From Cognatilysobacter bugurensis (GTDB lineage: Bacteria; Pseudomonadota; Gammaproteobacteria; Xanthomonadales; Xanthomonadaceae), in assembly GCF_014652095.1 (NCBI RefSeq), contig NZ_BMYD01000003.1, positions 62,001-126,000 of the forward strand: a stretch of DNA of 64,000 nucleotides, written 5' to 3'. The notes below the pieces were generated by a model. The model saw only the letters and a list, made by a program, of their open reading frames with translations, had not been told where the DNA came from and did not search any database. Of the stretch, positions 29,103 through 42,751 are shown in pieces. Position 1 is the stretch's first letter, and every line of letters starts with the position of its first letter. The position numbers and the translations under genes were made by a program.

Positions 29103-29877
29103 CGATCACCTCCACTTGCAGCACCCGACCGGGACCGGCCAGGAGTCGGGCTTGCGCACGCGCGCCCGCGAGCGTCTCGAACAACGGCAACATCGGGGCC
29201 ATGGCATTGCCTGACGCCACGGTAGCAAGCGCGCCGCCAAGGTCGGGTTCACCGTCGGCGAGTGTCGCCCGCAGGCGCGGCGCGCCGGGCTTGGCATCGC
29301 GCGCGAGCACCAGTGCGCCGCCGAGCAGGCCGCTGCTTTGCGAAACCTGCGCGAGGGGACCGGCCGACGCGCCGTCGAATCCGACCAGCAGCACCCCCTC
29401 GGCGCCGGCTGAAATCTGCGCGAGCGCGTCGAGCAGGCCCTGCGCGAAGCTCGCGTCGAACGCGCTGATCGCGGTGCTCGCGCGCGTCGCGCCGGCGCCG
29501 ATCGTCCAGTACCCGGCCGCGGCGTTGTGCACCGAGTTGTGGAAGCGGATCGGCGACACCGTTGCTGGCGCGCTCGCGAGCGTCGCGCAGATGTAATCGG
29601 TGATCGTCAGGTCGCCGTGCGTGGACGCGAACACCGACGGCAGCGACGCCGGGTCGCGCCCGGCCATCGCGCAGGCCGCGAGCGCGACGTCGAGCGCGAC
29701 GGCAACGGTGTCGGGCGCGCGGCGACGCTCGTTCGGCGCGAGCAGTTGGGGTGACGGGCGCGACGGCGCGTCGTCGATGCGCGCGCCGGTTTGCACGAAT
29801 GCACGCGCAGCGTCCCAGCCGGGCATGCCGCGCGTCCAGAAGCCGATGCCTTCGACAGTGGCGCTCAGTGCAGTCAT
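29095..29877 (-). CDS. Chain-length-factor-like ketosynthase homologue (no catalytic Cys)
   Basis: 260 residues with only the thiolase-type N-terminal fold. It matches the beta-ketoacyl synthase-like proteins that sit beside the KS in aryl polyene clusters and act as its non-catalytic partner (ApeC type). In the place of the KS active-site Cys it has ISAFDASFAQG, with no Cys; the HNSVHNAAAGYW segment is typical of the subgroup. The ATG at 29877 is chosen over an upstream in-frame ATG because the KS-like fold begins there. It follows the KS gene by 49 bases and overlaps the glycosyltransferase gene. Confidence 0.83.
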   Translation of the reverse strand: MTALSATVEGIGFWTRGMPGWDAARAFVQTGARIDDAPSRPSPQLLAPNERRRAPDTVAVALDVALAACAMAGRDPASLPSVFASTHGDLTITDYICATLASAPATVSPIRFHNSVHNAAAGYWTIGAGATRASTAISAFDASFAQGLLDALAQISAGAEGVLLVGFDGASAGPLAQVSQSSGLLGGALVLARDAKPGAPRLRATLADGEPDLGGALATVASGNAMAPMLPLFETLAGARAQARLLAGPGRVLQVEVIDV

Positions 29878-29926
29878 GCGGTCACGGTGTTCGCGCCGCG
29901 CCCGGCGGCAAGGGACAGACCAGGGC

Positions 29927-31165
29927 TCATGCGCGCGCGAAGACCAGCGAGCAGTTATTGCCGCCAAAGCCAAACGAGTTGTTCATCGCGTAGCGCAGCG
30001 CGCCATCGTGCGCGGCGTCGAACCGGATCTGCGGGCCGCAGGCCGGATCCGGTTCGCTGCTGCCGAGCGTGCCCGGCAGCTCGCCGTGCTCCAGCGCGAT
30101 CAGCGCAATCACCGACTCGACGATGCCGGCCGCGCCGAGCGTGTGGCCGGTGAAGCCTTTCGTCGAACTCGCGTGCAGCGTCGGCGGAAACAGCGCATTG
30201 ACGGCCAGCGCCTCGACGCGGTCGTTCGCGGGCGTGGCGGTGCCGTGCAGGTTCAGATAGCCGACGTCGGCCGCCTCGATGCCGGCGCGCATCAACGCCT
30301 CGCGCATCGCGAGCTGCGCGCCGAGGCCTTCGGGGTGCGGGGCCGACATGTGGTGGGCGTCGCTCGACTCGCCGTAGCCGACAAGCCGCGGTGCGCTGTC
30401 GTCTTCAGACGCGCGTTCGAGCAGCGCGAAGCCGCCGGCCTCGCCGAGCGAGAGCCCGACGCGGTTCGCGTCGAACGGTTGGCACCTCTCGGGCGCGACG
30501 AGCTGCAGCGAGTTGAAGCCGTACAGCACGCTGCCGCACAGGGTGTCCACGCCGCCGACGAGGGCGGCATCGACGATGCCGGCGTCGATCAGGCGCGAGG
30601 CCTGCGCGAACACCTTTGCGCTCGACGAGCACGCCGTGGCGACTGTCACGCACGGGCCGCGCACGCCGGTCACGCGCTGCAGGAAGCCGCCGAGCGAATG
30701 CACGGTGTGCACGTTCGGGCGCGCCATACGCGTGGAGAACGCGGCCGCATCGCCGTCGCCTTCCAGGTGCGCGTACGCGTCCTCGGTCTCGCCGATGCTC
30801 GACGTCGAGGTGCCGATGATGATCGCGACGCGCTCGGCGCCGTGGCGTGCGACCGCATCGGCCAGCGCGTCGAGCACGCCGTCGGACTGCAGCGCGAGCC
30901 AAGCGAGGCGGTTGTTGCGGCAATCCCATGCGGCGAGGTCCGCCGGCAGCGCCACGTCTTCGAGTCCGTCGACACGGCCGATCCAGCACGGCAGCGGCGC
31001 GCCGTCGTGCGGCGGGCCGAAGTCGTTGCGACGCAGGCCGCTGCGGCCCGCGCGCAGGCCCTCGCGCTGTGCCTCGCGGCCACGGCCGAGCGCGGTCGTC
31101 GCGGTGTAGGCACGCACCGACAAGGGCGCAATCGCAGGCGCGGGCGGGGGCGACGGCAGGGGCAC
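29927..31165 (-). CDS. Beta-ketoacyl-ACP synthase of the pigment cluster
   Basis: A 412-residue FabF-type ketosynthase. The catalytic triad is complete: Cys in TVATACSSSAK, His in LNLHGTATPAND, and His in STKGFTGHTLGAAG. The C-terminal NNSFGFGGNN loop is also present. It would extend the aryl-primed chain with malonyl-ACP. No ATG lies near the start; GTG at 31165 is chosen because the fold (LSVRAYTATTALG) begins about 15 residues later and a -10-like hexamer lies 26 bases upstream. First gene of the minus-strand pigment block (KS, CLF-like, GT2, halogenase). Confidence 0.9.
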   Translation of the reverse strand: MPLPSPPPAPAIAPLSVRAYTATTALGRGREAQREGLRAGRSGLRRNDFGPPHDGAPLPCWIGRVDGLEDVALPADLAAWDCRNNRLAWLALQSDGVLDALADAVARHGAERVAIIIGTSTSSIGETEDAYAHLEGDGDAAAFSTRMARPNVHTVHSLGGFLQRVTGVRGPCVTVATACSSSAKVFAQASRLIDAGIVDAALVGGVDTLCGSVLYGFNSLQLVAPERCQPFDANRVGLSLGEAGGFALLERASEDDSAPRLVGYGESSDAHHMSAPHPEGLGAQLAMREALMRAGIEAADVGYLNLHGTATPANDRVEALAVNALFPPTLHASSTKGFTGHTLGAAGIVESVIALIALEHGELPGTLGSSEPDPACGPQIRFDAAHDGALRYAMNNSFGFGGNNCSLVFARA

Positions 31166-31191
31166 GCAGCGTTCCAGACGGACGGGTCGGC

Positions 31192-31197
31192 AGTATA
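31192..31197 (-). promoter_or_regulatory. Possible -10 element for the minus-strand pigment block
   Basis: TATACT on the minus strand lies 26 bases before the KS start at 31165. The -35 region is GC-rich and not recognisable, so an activator may be needed. Confidence 0.35.
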
Positions 31198-31380
31198 GCC
31201 AGCGCGTCTGCGCCGGCCTGCCGCAGTCGGGCGGCGTGGCTGAACGGTTCGCGCGGGGGGACGTGCGTCGCGTTCCGCGCACGGCGTGCCCGCATCGACG
31301 GTGCCTGCGTGACCGCCGCCGCATTTCACGCATCCGTCACGACCGTACACTGGCGCCGATTTCCACTTCCCGACCTTTCG

Positions 31381-32079
31381 ATGACGACCCGCGCCCGCCA
31401 CCGCCTGCACCTGTTTGGCGACCGCGACGTGCTGCACGCCGGGCTCGTCGCGCTTGCCGCGTGCGTGCTCACCGCGGGCCTGGTCTACGTCGGCTACCTG
31501 CTCCACGTGTGGCGTACCGCGCGGCGCGCGCCGTGCGAGCCCGCGCACGGCGAGTGCGTGCTGGTGTTCGGCAAGCACGCGCCGGGCGGGCTCATCGACC
31601 GGGACTTCGAGGCGCGTCTGGACCGGGCCGTCTCGCTCTGGCAACAGCGCCCGCCGGCGCACGTCGTGCTGCTCGGCGGCGGCGCGCACGGTGAACTCAC
31701 CGAGGCCGAGGTCGCACGCGCTGCCCTGTTCGCGCGCGGCGTGGCATCCGATGCCCCGCTGCAGCTCGAGGCCGCGTCGCGCGACACGCTGCAGAACCTG
31801 CGCAACGCACGTCAGCTGCTCGAGCCGACGCTGTTCGTGGACGGCATGCGCCGCCGCGTGACGCTGCTCAGCAGCCGTTACCACCTCGCGCGCTGTGCGC
31901 TGTTCGCGCGCCAGCTCGGCTTCGACGCGGAGCTGTGCGCCGCCGAGCCGCAGCTGCAGCTCGATTCGCGCATGGTCGCGCGGCTCGCAGGCGAGGCGGC
32001 CTATGTGTGCCTGAGCGATCTGGGCGCGCGCTGGGCGCGCCTGATCGGGCATCAGCGGATGCTCGCGCGCGTGAGCTGA
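31381..32079 (+). CDS. YdcF family (DUF218) membrane-anchored protein
   Basis: A 232-residue protein with one N-terminal transmembrane helix (about residues 19-42) and a DUF218 domain. Family motifs are visible: VLVFGKHAPGGLIDRDFEARLDRA, VLLGGG, EAASRDTLQNLRNA and LLSSRYHLARC. Relatives (YdcF, SanA, ElyC) act in envelope and peptidoglycan-lipid homeostasis, although the reaction is not known. The ATG at 31381 gives a proper anchor; TACACT about 35 bases upstream is a possible -10. It diverges from the ketosynthase gene. Confidence 0.85.
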   Translation: MTTRARHRLHLFGDRDVLHAGLVALAACVLTAGLVYVGYLLHVWRTARRAPCEPAHGECVLVFGKHAPGGLIDRDFEARLDRAVSLWQQRPPAHVVLLGGGAHGELTEAEVARAALFARGVASDAPLQLEAASRDTLQNLRNARQLLEPTLFVDGMRRRVTLLSSRYHLARCALFARQLGFDAELCAAEPQLQLDSRMVARLAGEAAYVCLSDLGARWARLIGHQRMLARVS

Positions 32080-32088
32080 CCCTTTGCT

Positions 32089-32430
32089 TTGTATCTCGCT
32101 GTAGAGCTTCCGCCTTGCGTCGGGTCACTTTTCTTTGCTGGCCCAAAGAAAAGTAACCAAAAGAAACGGCCTTCCCCGACAAACCTCTCGTTGCATCGTG
32201 CAGCCTGACGGGATTTTTCGAAGGGACGTCCCGGGTCCGGCCCGCGGCGCGGGCGTTCGGCGGCGTGCGCGGCGGTGCCGCGCAGACCACGCCGCCTCAC
32301 CCCTTCGAAAAACGCTCGACGTCCTGTCGAGCGCCCTCCGGGTCTTTGTGGCAACGGTCTGGCACTTCCGACGGTTGCCCGGGCGACACAGCTGCAAGGA
32401 GCAGGCGCCGAGCTCCCCTGCAACTGACGC
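32089..32430. repeat. Xanthomonad-type interspersed repeat element (about 340 nt)
   Basis: The left end carries ACTTTTCTTTG (32127-32137) and its exact reverse complement CAAAGAAAAGT (32144-32154) around CTGGCC, then GTAACCAAAAGAAA. This sequence type recurs in intergenic regions of Xanthomonadaceae genomes and is often mis-annotated as small proteins. A second inverted pair, TTTTTCGAAGGG (32214-32225) and CCCTTCGAAAAA (32301-32312), encloses a GC-rich core. A weaker hairpin near the right end (GGAGC/GCTCC around 32400) may end transcription of the convergent DUF885 gene. Only one copy lies in this window. Confidence 0.6.
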
Positions 32431-32432
32431 GC

Positions 32433-34259
32433 TCAGCCCTTGCTCGCGCCCTTGGCCTTCGCCTTCTGCTCCGGAATGAAGCGCTCGCGCACCGCCTGCG
32501 CGAGCAGGTCCGGTGGCAGCAGGCCCTGGTCGAGCAGGAAGTCGTTGAATGCCTGGCGGTCAAACGCATCGCCGAGCGCGAGCTCGGTTTCCGCGCGCAG
32601 CGCGAGGATCTTCGAGTAGCCGTAGAAGTAGCTGCCGGCCTGGCCCGGCGAGCGCACGGTGTAGCGGTCGACCTCCTGGCGCGCCATCGCGTTCGACAGG
32701 CCGACCTGCTCGGTGAGCACCTTGAATGCGGTGTCGCGGTCGATGAGCCCGAGGTTGAGCATCGGATCGAGCATCGCGCGCGCGGCACGCAGCAGCCGGA
32801 ACTGCAGCGCGAACAGCTGCCCCTCGAGCGGCTCGTACGGGACCATCTCGGCTTCGGCGTACAGCGCCCAGCCCTCGACGTTGACCGAGTTGAACGCGTA
32901 GAGCGTGCGTGCGAGCGAGATGCCGCGCTCGACCATCGCGGTGAACTGCAGCTCATGGCCCGGTCGGCCCTCGTGCGCGCTCAGTGTCCATGCGACGGCC
33001 GGGAAGTTGAAGTCGTCGTACGCGCCTTCCGCGCCCGCGTTCGGGTTGCCGAGCGGCAGCACGAACGTGCCCTGCTGGCCGGTGTTGCCGATCAGCGGCG
33101 CGGGCAGGAAATGCGGCGCGGGTTGCGCGGCGCTTTCGGCCGCGGTGCCCAGGCGCATCTGCATTGGCCGCTGCGGCAGCGTCACGACGTCGTGCTCGCG
33201 GATCTGCTCCTCGAGTGCGGGCATCACGACATTGCGGTAGTGCGCCTCGAGCTTTTCGTTCGGCAGCGTTTTGCGCTTGAGCGCGCGCATAACCGCGATG
33301 TAATCCGACTCTTTGAGGCCCTTTTCCTTCGCGACCAGCGGCGCGAGCTGCTGCATTGCCGCGCGTGTTTCCATGAAGCCCACGCGGGCGCGGTCGACGA
33401 GCACGAGCGGGTCGACGTCGATGCCGACGTTCTTGAGCTGCAGCGCGTAAAGCTCCTTGGGCAGCTCATACGTCGTGCGCGCGTTCGGCAACACCGTGCC
33501 GCGTGAGAAGTCCGCATAGCCTTCGAGCTGGGTCTTGAGCGCATCGAGCGCGGGTTTTGCTTCGGCGGCGAGGCCGTACTTCGCAAACAGCTCCTCGAGG
33601 CCCGTGAGGTAGGTCGGCAGGTTCGCGAGCGATTGCTCGACTTCGATCTTCGTGGGCTTGAGGCGCTTGGCATCGCCTGCGTGCTCCGCATAGCGCTCGC
33701 GTGCGAGCGTGGCGAGCGGCTGCGTGTCGGGTGTGAGGCCGGCGTAGCGACGCAGGCGCTCGACCGCGTTCTTGCGTCGCTCGGCCGGGACCTGGTCGGT
33801 GAGCAGGCCCTTGATGCCCTGGAACACCGTCTGGCCGACGTCGAGGAACGGCACGGTGAGCCGCTCGTTGACCTCGCTCGACTCGATCGCGTCGTCGGCG
33901 GCCTGGATCAGGATCGCGAGGTCCTGCTGCACGTTCGGGTCGCGCTCGGCCTGCGCCCGGGCCGCGAGCTGCGTGCGCGCCTGCTGCGTCGCCTCGCGGA
34001 AGCGCTTCGCGTAGCCGGGGCGGAAGTCGAACACCTGCGTGTCGTAGCCGGGCACGCCGAAGAAGGACATCTGCTCGGGCACGAACGGCGCCTGCGCCTG
34101 CAGCAGGATCTGCGCATGCGCGTTGCTCTGTTCGACCCAGGCCGGCGCCGGCTTCGGTGCGGTCGCGGCCTTTGCGGCCTGTGCGGGCTGCGATTGCGCG
34201 AGTGCGGCGTGCGGGGTGAGCAGCGCGAGCGAGACGGCGAGGACGAGGGGCTTGAGCAT
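32433..34259 (-). CDS. Secreted DUF885 family peptidase-like protein
   Basis: 608 residues with a Sec signal peptide (MLKPLVLAVSLALLTPHAALAQ, cleavage near 22), so periplasmic. The DUF885 zinc-type motif HEGRPGHE (HExxPGHE form) is in the C-terminal half near residue 430, followed by the EGWALYAE stretch that supplies the downstream Glu. The fold is related to M2/M3-like metallopeptidases, and activity is predicted rather than shown. The start at 34259 gives the signal peptide. It follows the DPP4-type peptidase gene by 108 bases on the same strand, so the two peptidase genes may be cotranscribed. The C-terminus is Lys/Ala-rich. Confidence 0.88.
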   Translation of the reverse strand: MLKPLVLAVSLALLTPHAALAQSQPAQAAKAATAPKPAPAWVEQSNAHAQILLQAQAPFVPEQMSFFGVPGYDTQVFDFRPGYAKRFREATQQARTQLAARAQAERDPNVQQDLAILIQAADDAIESSEVNERLTVPFLDVGQTVFQGIKGLLTDQVPAERRKNAVERLRRYAGLTPDTQPLATLARERYAEHAGDAKRLKPTKIEVEQSLANLPTYLTGLEELFAKYGLAAEAKPALDALKTQLEGYADFSRGTVLPNARTTYELPKELYALQLKNVGIDVDPLVLVDRARVGFMETRAAMQQLAPLVAKEKGLKESDYIAVMRALKRKTLPNEKLEAHYRNVVMPALEEQIREHDVVTLPQRPMQMRLGTAAESAAQPAPHFLPAPLIGNTGQQGTFVLPLGNPNAGAEGAYDDFNFPAVAWTLSAHEGRPGHELQFTAMVERGISLARTLYAFNSVNVEGWALYAEAEMVPYEPLEGQLFALQFRLLRAARAMLDPMLNLGLIDRDTAFKVLTEQVGLSNAMARQEVDRYTVRSPGQAGSYFYGYSKILALRAETELALGDAFDRQAFNDFLLDQGLLPPDLLAQAVRERFIPEQKAKAKGASKG

Positions 34260-34367
34260 GGCGAGGCTCCTGGGCATTGAGGGCCGGAGCATCGCCGCGG
34301 AAATCCATGCGGCCATGCGCCGGAGGTCACGGCGCGCGGGGCGCGCCGCGGGTGGATCGAGCTTGCG

Positions 34368-39654
<5,287 letters not shown>

Positions 39655-39811
39655 CGCACGCGCGCCCGTCGCAACGCGCCACATGCCGCCCTCAAGTCGG
39701 CGGACTGCGATCACAACGCCGATCGCGCGACCTCGGCTACAGTCTCGTTCAATCGCAAAGGGGTGATGCGGTGAGCGCTGCGGATCGAAAACTCGCGTAC
39801 GCCGGGCGGGC

Positions 39812-42742
39812 ATGGAGCCGCTGAGCCTGCTCGCGTGCGCGATCGCGGCTGCCCTGGGCGTGGCGGCCGGCGGCGCACTCATGCATCGACGTGCGCAGGC
39901 GAGGGCGCGGACGCGCGAAGCGCAGTTCGCACGCGAGATCGGCGAACTCAAGGCCACGAACGAGCGCCTGCGCCGCGCCGAGCGGATCGCGGGCATCGGC
40001 GACTACGCATGGAACCCCGACACCGGCGCGCTGTGGTGGTCGGACAACTGCTACCGCCTGTACGGCCTCGACCCGGGCCAGGGCATCACGATCGAGCGCG
40101 CGTTCGGCGCGATCCACCCCGGCGACGCGGCGCTCGCCCAGAGCTCGACCGAGGCACTACTCGCCGGCGGCCCGCCGACCGAGCACGAACTGCGCGTCGT
40201 GCGCCCCGACGGCAGCGTGCGCCACATGCTCTCGTGCGGCGAAGTGCAGCGTGATCGCGGCGAGCGCATCGTGTTCGGCGTCATGAAGGACGTCACCGAC
40301 CTTGCCGACGCGCGCGAGCAGCTCGCGCGCGCCGAAGCGCAGTACCGGTTCTTGTTCGAGCACAACCCGCTGCCGATGTGGGTGTTCGACCGCCAGACCC
40401 GCCTTTTCCTGGCCGTCAACGACGCGATGCTGCGGCACTTCGGCTACGACCGCGACACATTGCTCGCGAACACGCTTGAATTCATTCACCCGCCCGAGGA
40501 GCACGACGCGGTTTTCCGCGCGGTGATCCAGCCCGGAACGCAGCGCCCGCAAGGCCGCGCGTGGACCCATCTGTGCGCCGACGGCCGTCGGGTGCGCACG
40601 GCGATCTATCCGTACGACATCGAGTTCGACGGCCGACCCGCGCGCCTCGTCGCCGCGCAGGACGTGACCGAGCGTGAGCGCACCGAGCAGCGTTTCCAAC
40701 TTGTGGCGCGCGCAACAAGCGATGCGGTCTACGACTACGACATCGAGCGCGGCGCGATCTGGTGGGGCGACTCGTTCTACGCGCAGTTCGGCTATACGCC
40801 CGAGACGATGCCGCCGACGATCGAGGGCTGGGAGCGGCTGCTGCACCCCGACGACCACGCGTGCGTCAGCGCCAGCCTCTGGCCCGCGCTCGCCGACCCG
40901 GATGCGAGCGAGTGGAATGCCGAATACCGGCTGCGCCGCGCCGACGGCCGGTACGCGCGGATCGTCGAGCGCGGGCTGTTCCTGCGGGGCGCCGACGGCC
41001 GGGCGACGCGCATGGTCGGCGGCCTCATCGACGTGACGGCGCAGCGCGAGGCCGAGGGCGAGATGCGGCTGCTGCGACGCGCGGTGGAATCCGCGCACAA
41101 CGGCATCATGATCGCCGACGCTCGCGAGTCCGATCTGCCGATCGTCTACATGAATCGCGCGGCCGAAGCGATCACCGGTTACGCCGCCGCCGAGGTGCTC
41201 GGGCGCAACTGCCGCTTCCTGCAGGGCGACGACCGCGAGCAGCCGGGCCTCGACGCACTGCGCCAGGCGCTCGTCGAGGCCCGCGAGGCCCGAGTGCTCC
41301 TGCGCAACCTGCGCAAGGACGGCTCGCTGTTCTGGAACGACCTGCAGATCGCGCCGGTGCGCGACGAGCGCGGCACGCTCACGCACTACGTGGGCGTGCT
41401 CAACGACGTCAGCGAGCGCCAGCGCTACGAGGAGCGCCTCGCGCATCGCGCGACGCACGATGAACTCACTGGCCTGCCGAACCGCATGCTGCTCGAGGAC
41501 CGCCTCAAGCAGGCGATCCTCGCCTCGCAGCGCTACGGGCGCGGCACCACGGTGGTGTTCATCGACCTCGACGACTTCAAGCTCGTCAACGACAGCCTCG
41601 GCCACGGCACCGGCGACGCCGCGCTCGTCGAAGTCGCGGAGCGGTTGCAGGCCGCGGTGCGCGACACCGACACCGTGAGCCGCTTCGGCGGCGACGAGTT
41701 CGTCGCCGTGCTCACCGAGCAGTCGGCCGACGCCTCGCCGCTCGACGTGATCCGCCGCATCGCCGCGACGCTCGCGCGGCCGATGCACGTGGGCGGCGTG
41801 ACCCACACGCTCACGGCCAGCATCGGCTACTGCCGCTACCCCGACGACGGCGACGACCCCGAGACGCTGCTGCGCCACGCCGACCTCGCGATGTACCAGG
41901 CCAAGCGCCACGGCCGGAACCGCGCGATGCCGTTCCGCGAGGAATTCGACGCGAGCGTGACGCAGCGCCTGCAGCTGATCACCCAGCTGCGCGATGCACT
42001 CGTGCGCGGCGAGTTCGTGCTCGCGTTCCAACCGCTGTTCTCGCCGGCCGGCCGTGCGGTCGCGCTCGAGGCGCTGGTGCGCTGGCAGCACCCGACGCGC
42101 GGGCTGCTGATGCCGGGCGAGTTCATCGGCGTCTGCGAGGAGAGCGGGCTCATCGTCGAGCTCGGCCGCCGCATCCTGCGCGAGGCCGCGCGCCACCACG
42201 CGCGGCTCGTCGAGGCCGGCTGTGGCGACGTGCGGCTCGCAGTCAACGTCTCCGCCGCGCAGTTCACCGAAGAGCTGTACGTCGACGTCGAGGCGGTCGT
42301 GCGCGAGTTCGCGCTGCCGCGCGGCACGCTCGAGCTCGAACTCACCGAGAGCGTGATCATGGACAGCCCGGAGCGCGCGATCGAGCTCATGCAGCGGCTC
42401 GCCGCGCTCGGTGTCGGCTTTTCAGTCGACGACTTCGGCACCGGCTACTCGAGCCTGGCCTACCTCAAGCGTTTTCCCATCGAGCGGCTCAAGATTGACC
42501 GCTCGTTCGTGCAGGATCTGGGTGTCGACGACGACGATGCGGCGATCTGCCAGTCGATCATCGGCCTCGCGCACTCGCTCGACATCTACACCGTCGCAGA
42601 AGGCGTGGAGACCGAACAGCAGGCGAGCTGGCTGCGCGCGCGCGGCTGCGACGAGCTGCAGGGCTACCTGCTCGCCCGGCCGCAGCCGTTCGAGGCCTTG
42701 CTGCCGCTGCTCCGCCGAGGACGCGCGGCCGCGGCCGGTTAA
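39812..42742 (+). CDS. PAS-LOV-GGDEF-EAL cyclic-di-GMP protein with intact LOV motif
   Basis: 976 residues: one N-terminal transmembrane helix (about 4-25), three PAS domains, a LOV domain (about 425-540), GGDEF (626-630, RDTD inhibitory site before it) and EAL (753-755, all phosphodiesterase motifs intact). The LOV domain carries the flavin-adduct motif GRNCRFLQ with Cys 467 and the downstream LFWNDLQIAPVRD segment, so blue-light control of c-di-GMP turnover is plausible. At the place of the usual flavin-contacting Gln there is Leu 530 (YVGVLND). It is a tandem paralogue of the preceding gene, 157 bases after it, with TACAGT at 39738 as a possible -10. The stop overlaps the putative uvrD -10. 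Confidence 0.92.
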   Translation: MEPLSLLACAIAAALGVAAGGALMHRRAQARARTREAQFAREIGELKATNERLRRAERIAGIGDYAWNPDTGALWWSDNCYRLYGLDPGQGITIERAFGAIHPGDAALAQSSTEALLAGGPPTEHELRVVRPDGSVRHMLSCGEVQRDRGERIVFGVMKDVTDLADAREQLARAEAQYRFLFEHNPLPMWVFDRQTRLFLAVNDAMLRHFGYDRDTLLANTLEFIHPPEEHDAVFRAVIQPGTQRPQGRAWTHLCADGRRVRTAIYPYDIEFDGRPARLVAAQDVTERERTEQRFQLVARATSDAVYDYDIERGAIWWGDSFYAQFGYTPETMPPTIEGWERLLHPDDHACVSASLWPALADPDASEWNAEYRLRRADGRYARIVERGLFLRGADGRATRMVGGLIDVTAQREAEGEMRLLRRAVESAHNGIMIADARESDLPIVYMNRAAEAITGYAAAEVLGRNCRFLQGDDREQPGLDALRQALVEAREARVLLRNLRKDGSLFWNDLQIAPVRDERGTLTHYVGVLNDVSERQRYEERLAHRATHDELTGLPNRMLLEDRLKQAILASQRYGRGTTVVFIDLDDFKLVNDSLGHGTGDAALVEVAERLQAAVRDTDTVSRFGGDEFVAVLTEQSADASPLDVIRRIAATLARPMHVGGVTHTLTASIGYCRYPDDGDDPETLLRHADLAMYQAKRHGRNRAMPFREEFDASVTQRLQLITQLRDALVRGEFVLAFQPLFSPAGRAVALEALVRWQHPTRGLLMPGEFIGVCEESGLIVELGRRILREAARHHARLVEAGCGDVRLAVNVSAAQFTEELYVDVEAVVREFALPRGTLELELTESVIMDSPERAIELMQRLAALGVGFSVDDFGTGYSSLAYLKRFPIERLKIDRSFVQDLGVDDDDAAICQSIIGLAHSLDIYTVAEGVETEQQASWLRARGCDELQGYLLARPQPFEALLPLLRRGRAAAAG

Positions 42743-42745
42743 ACT
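42740..42745 (+). promoter_or_regulatory. -10-like element placed for a leaderless uvrD transcript
   Basis: TAAACT, which begins with the stop codon of the previous gene, ends 6 bases before the uvrD ATG. There is no ribosome site in the gap. uvrD could instead be read from the upstream operon, 9 bases away. Confidence 0.35.
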
Positions 42746-42751
42746 GGGCCG

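Noticed and set aside
29927-31333. Longer KS start at 31333
   Set aside because: The extra 56 residues are Arg-rich, lie upstream of a -10-like element and precede the known start of the KS fold.
32135-32479. Small proteins inside the interspersed repeat
   Set aside because: These are the known artefact of this repeat family: the frames follow the repeat, not a protein.
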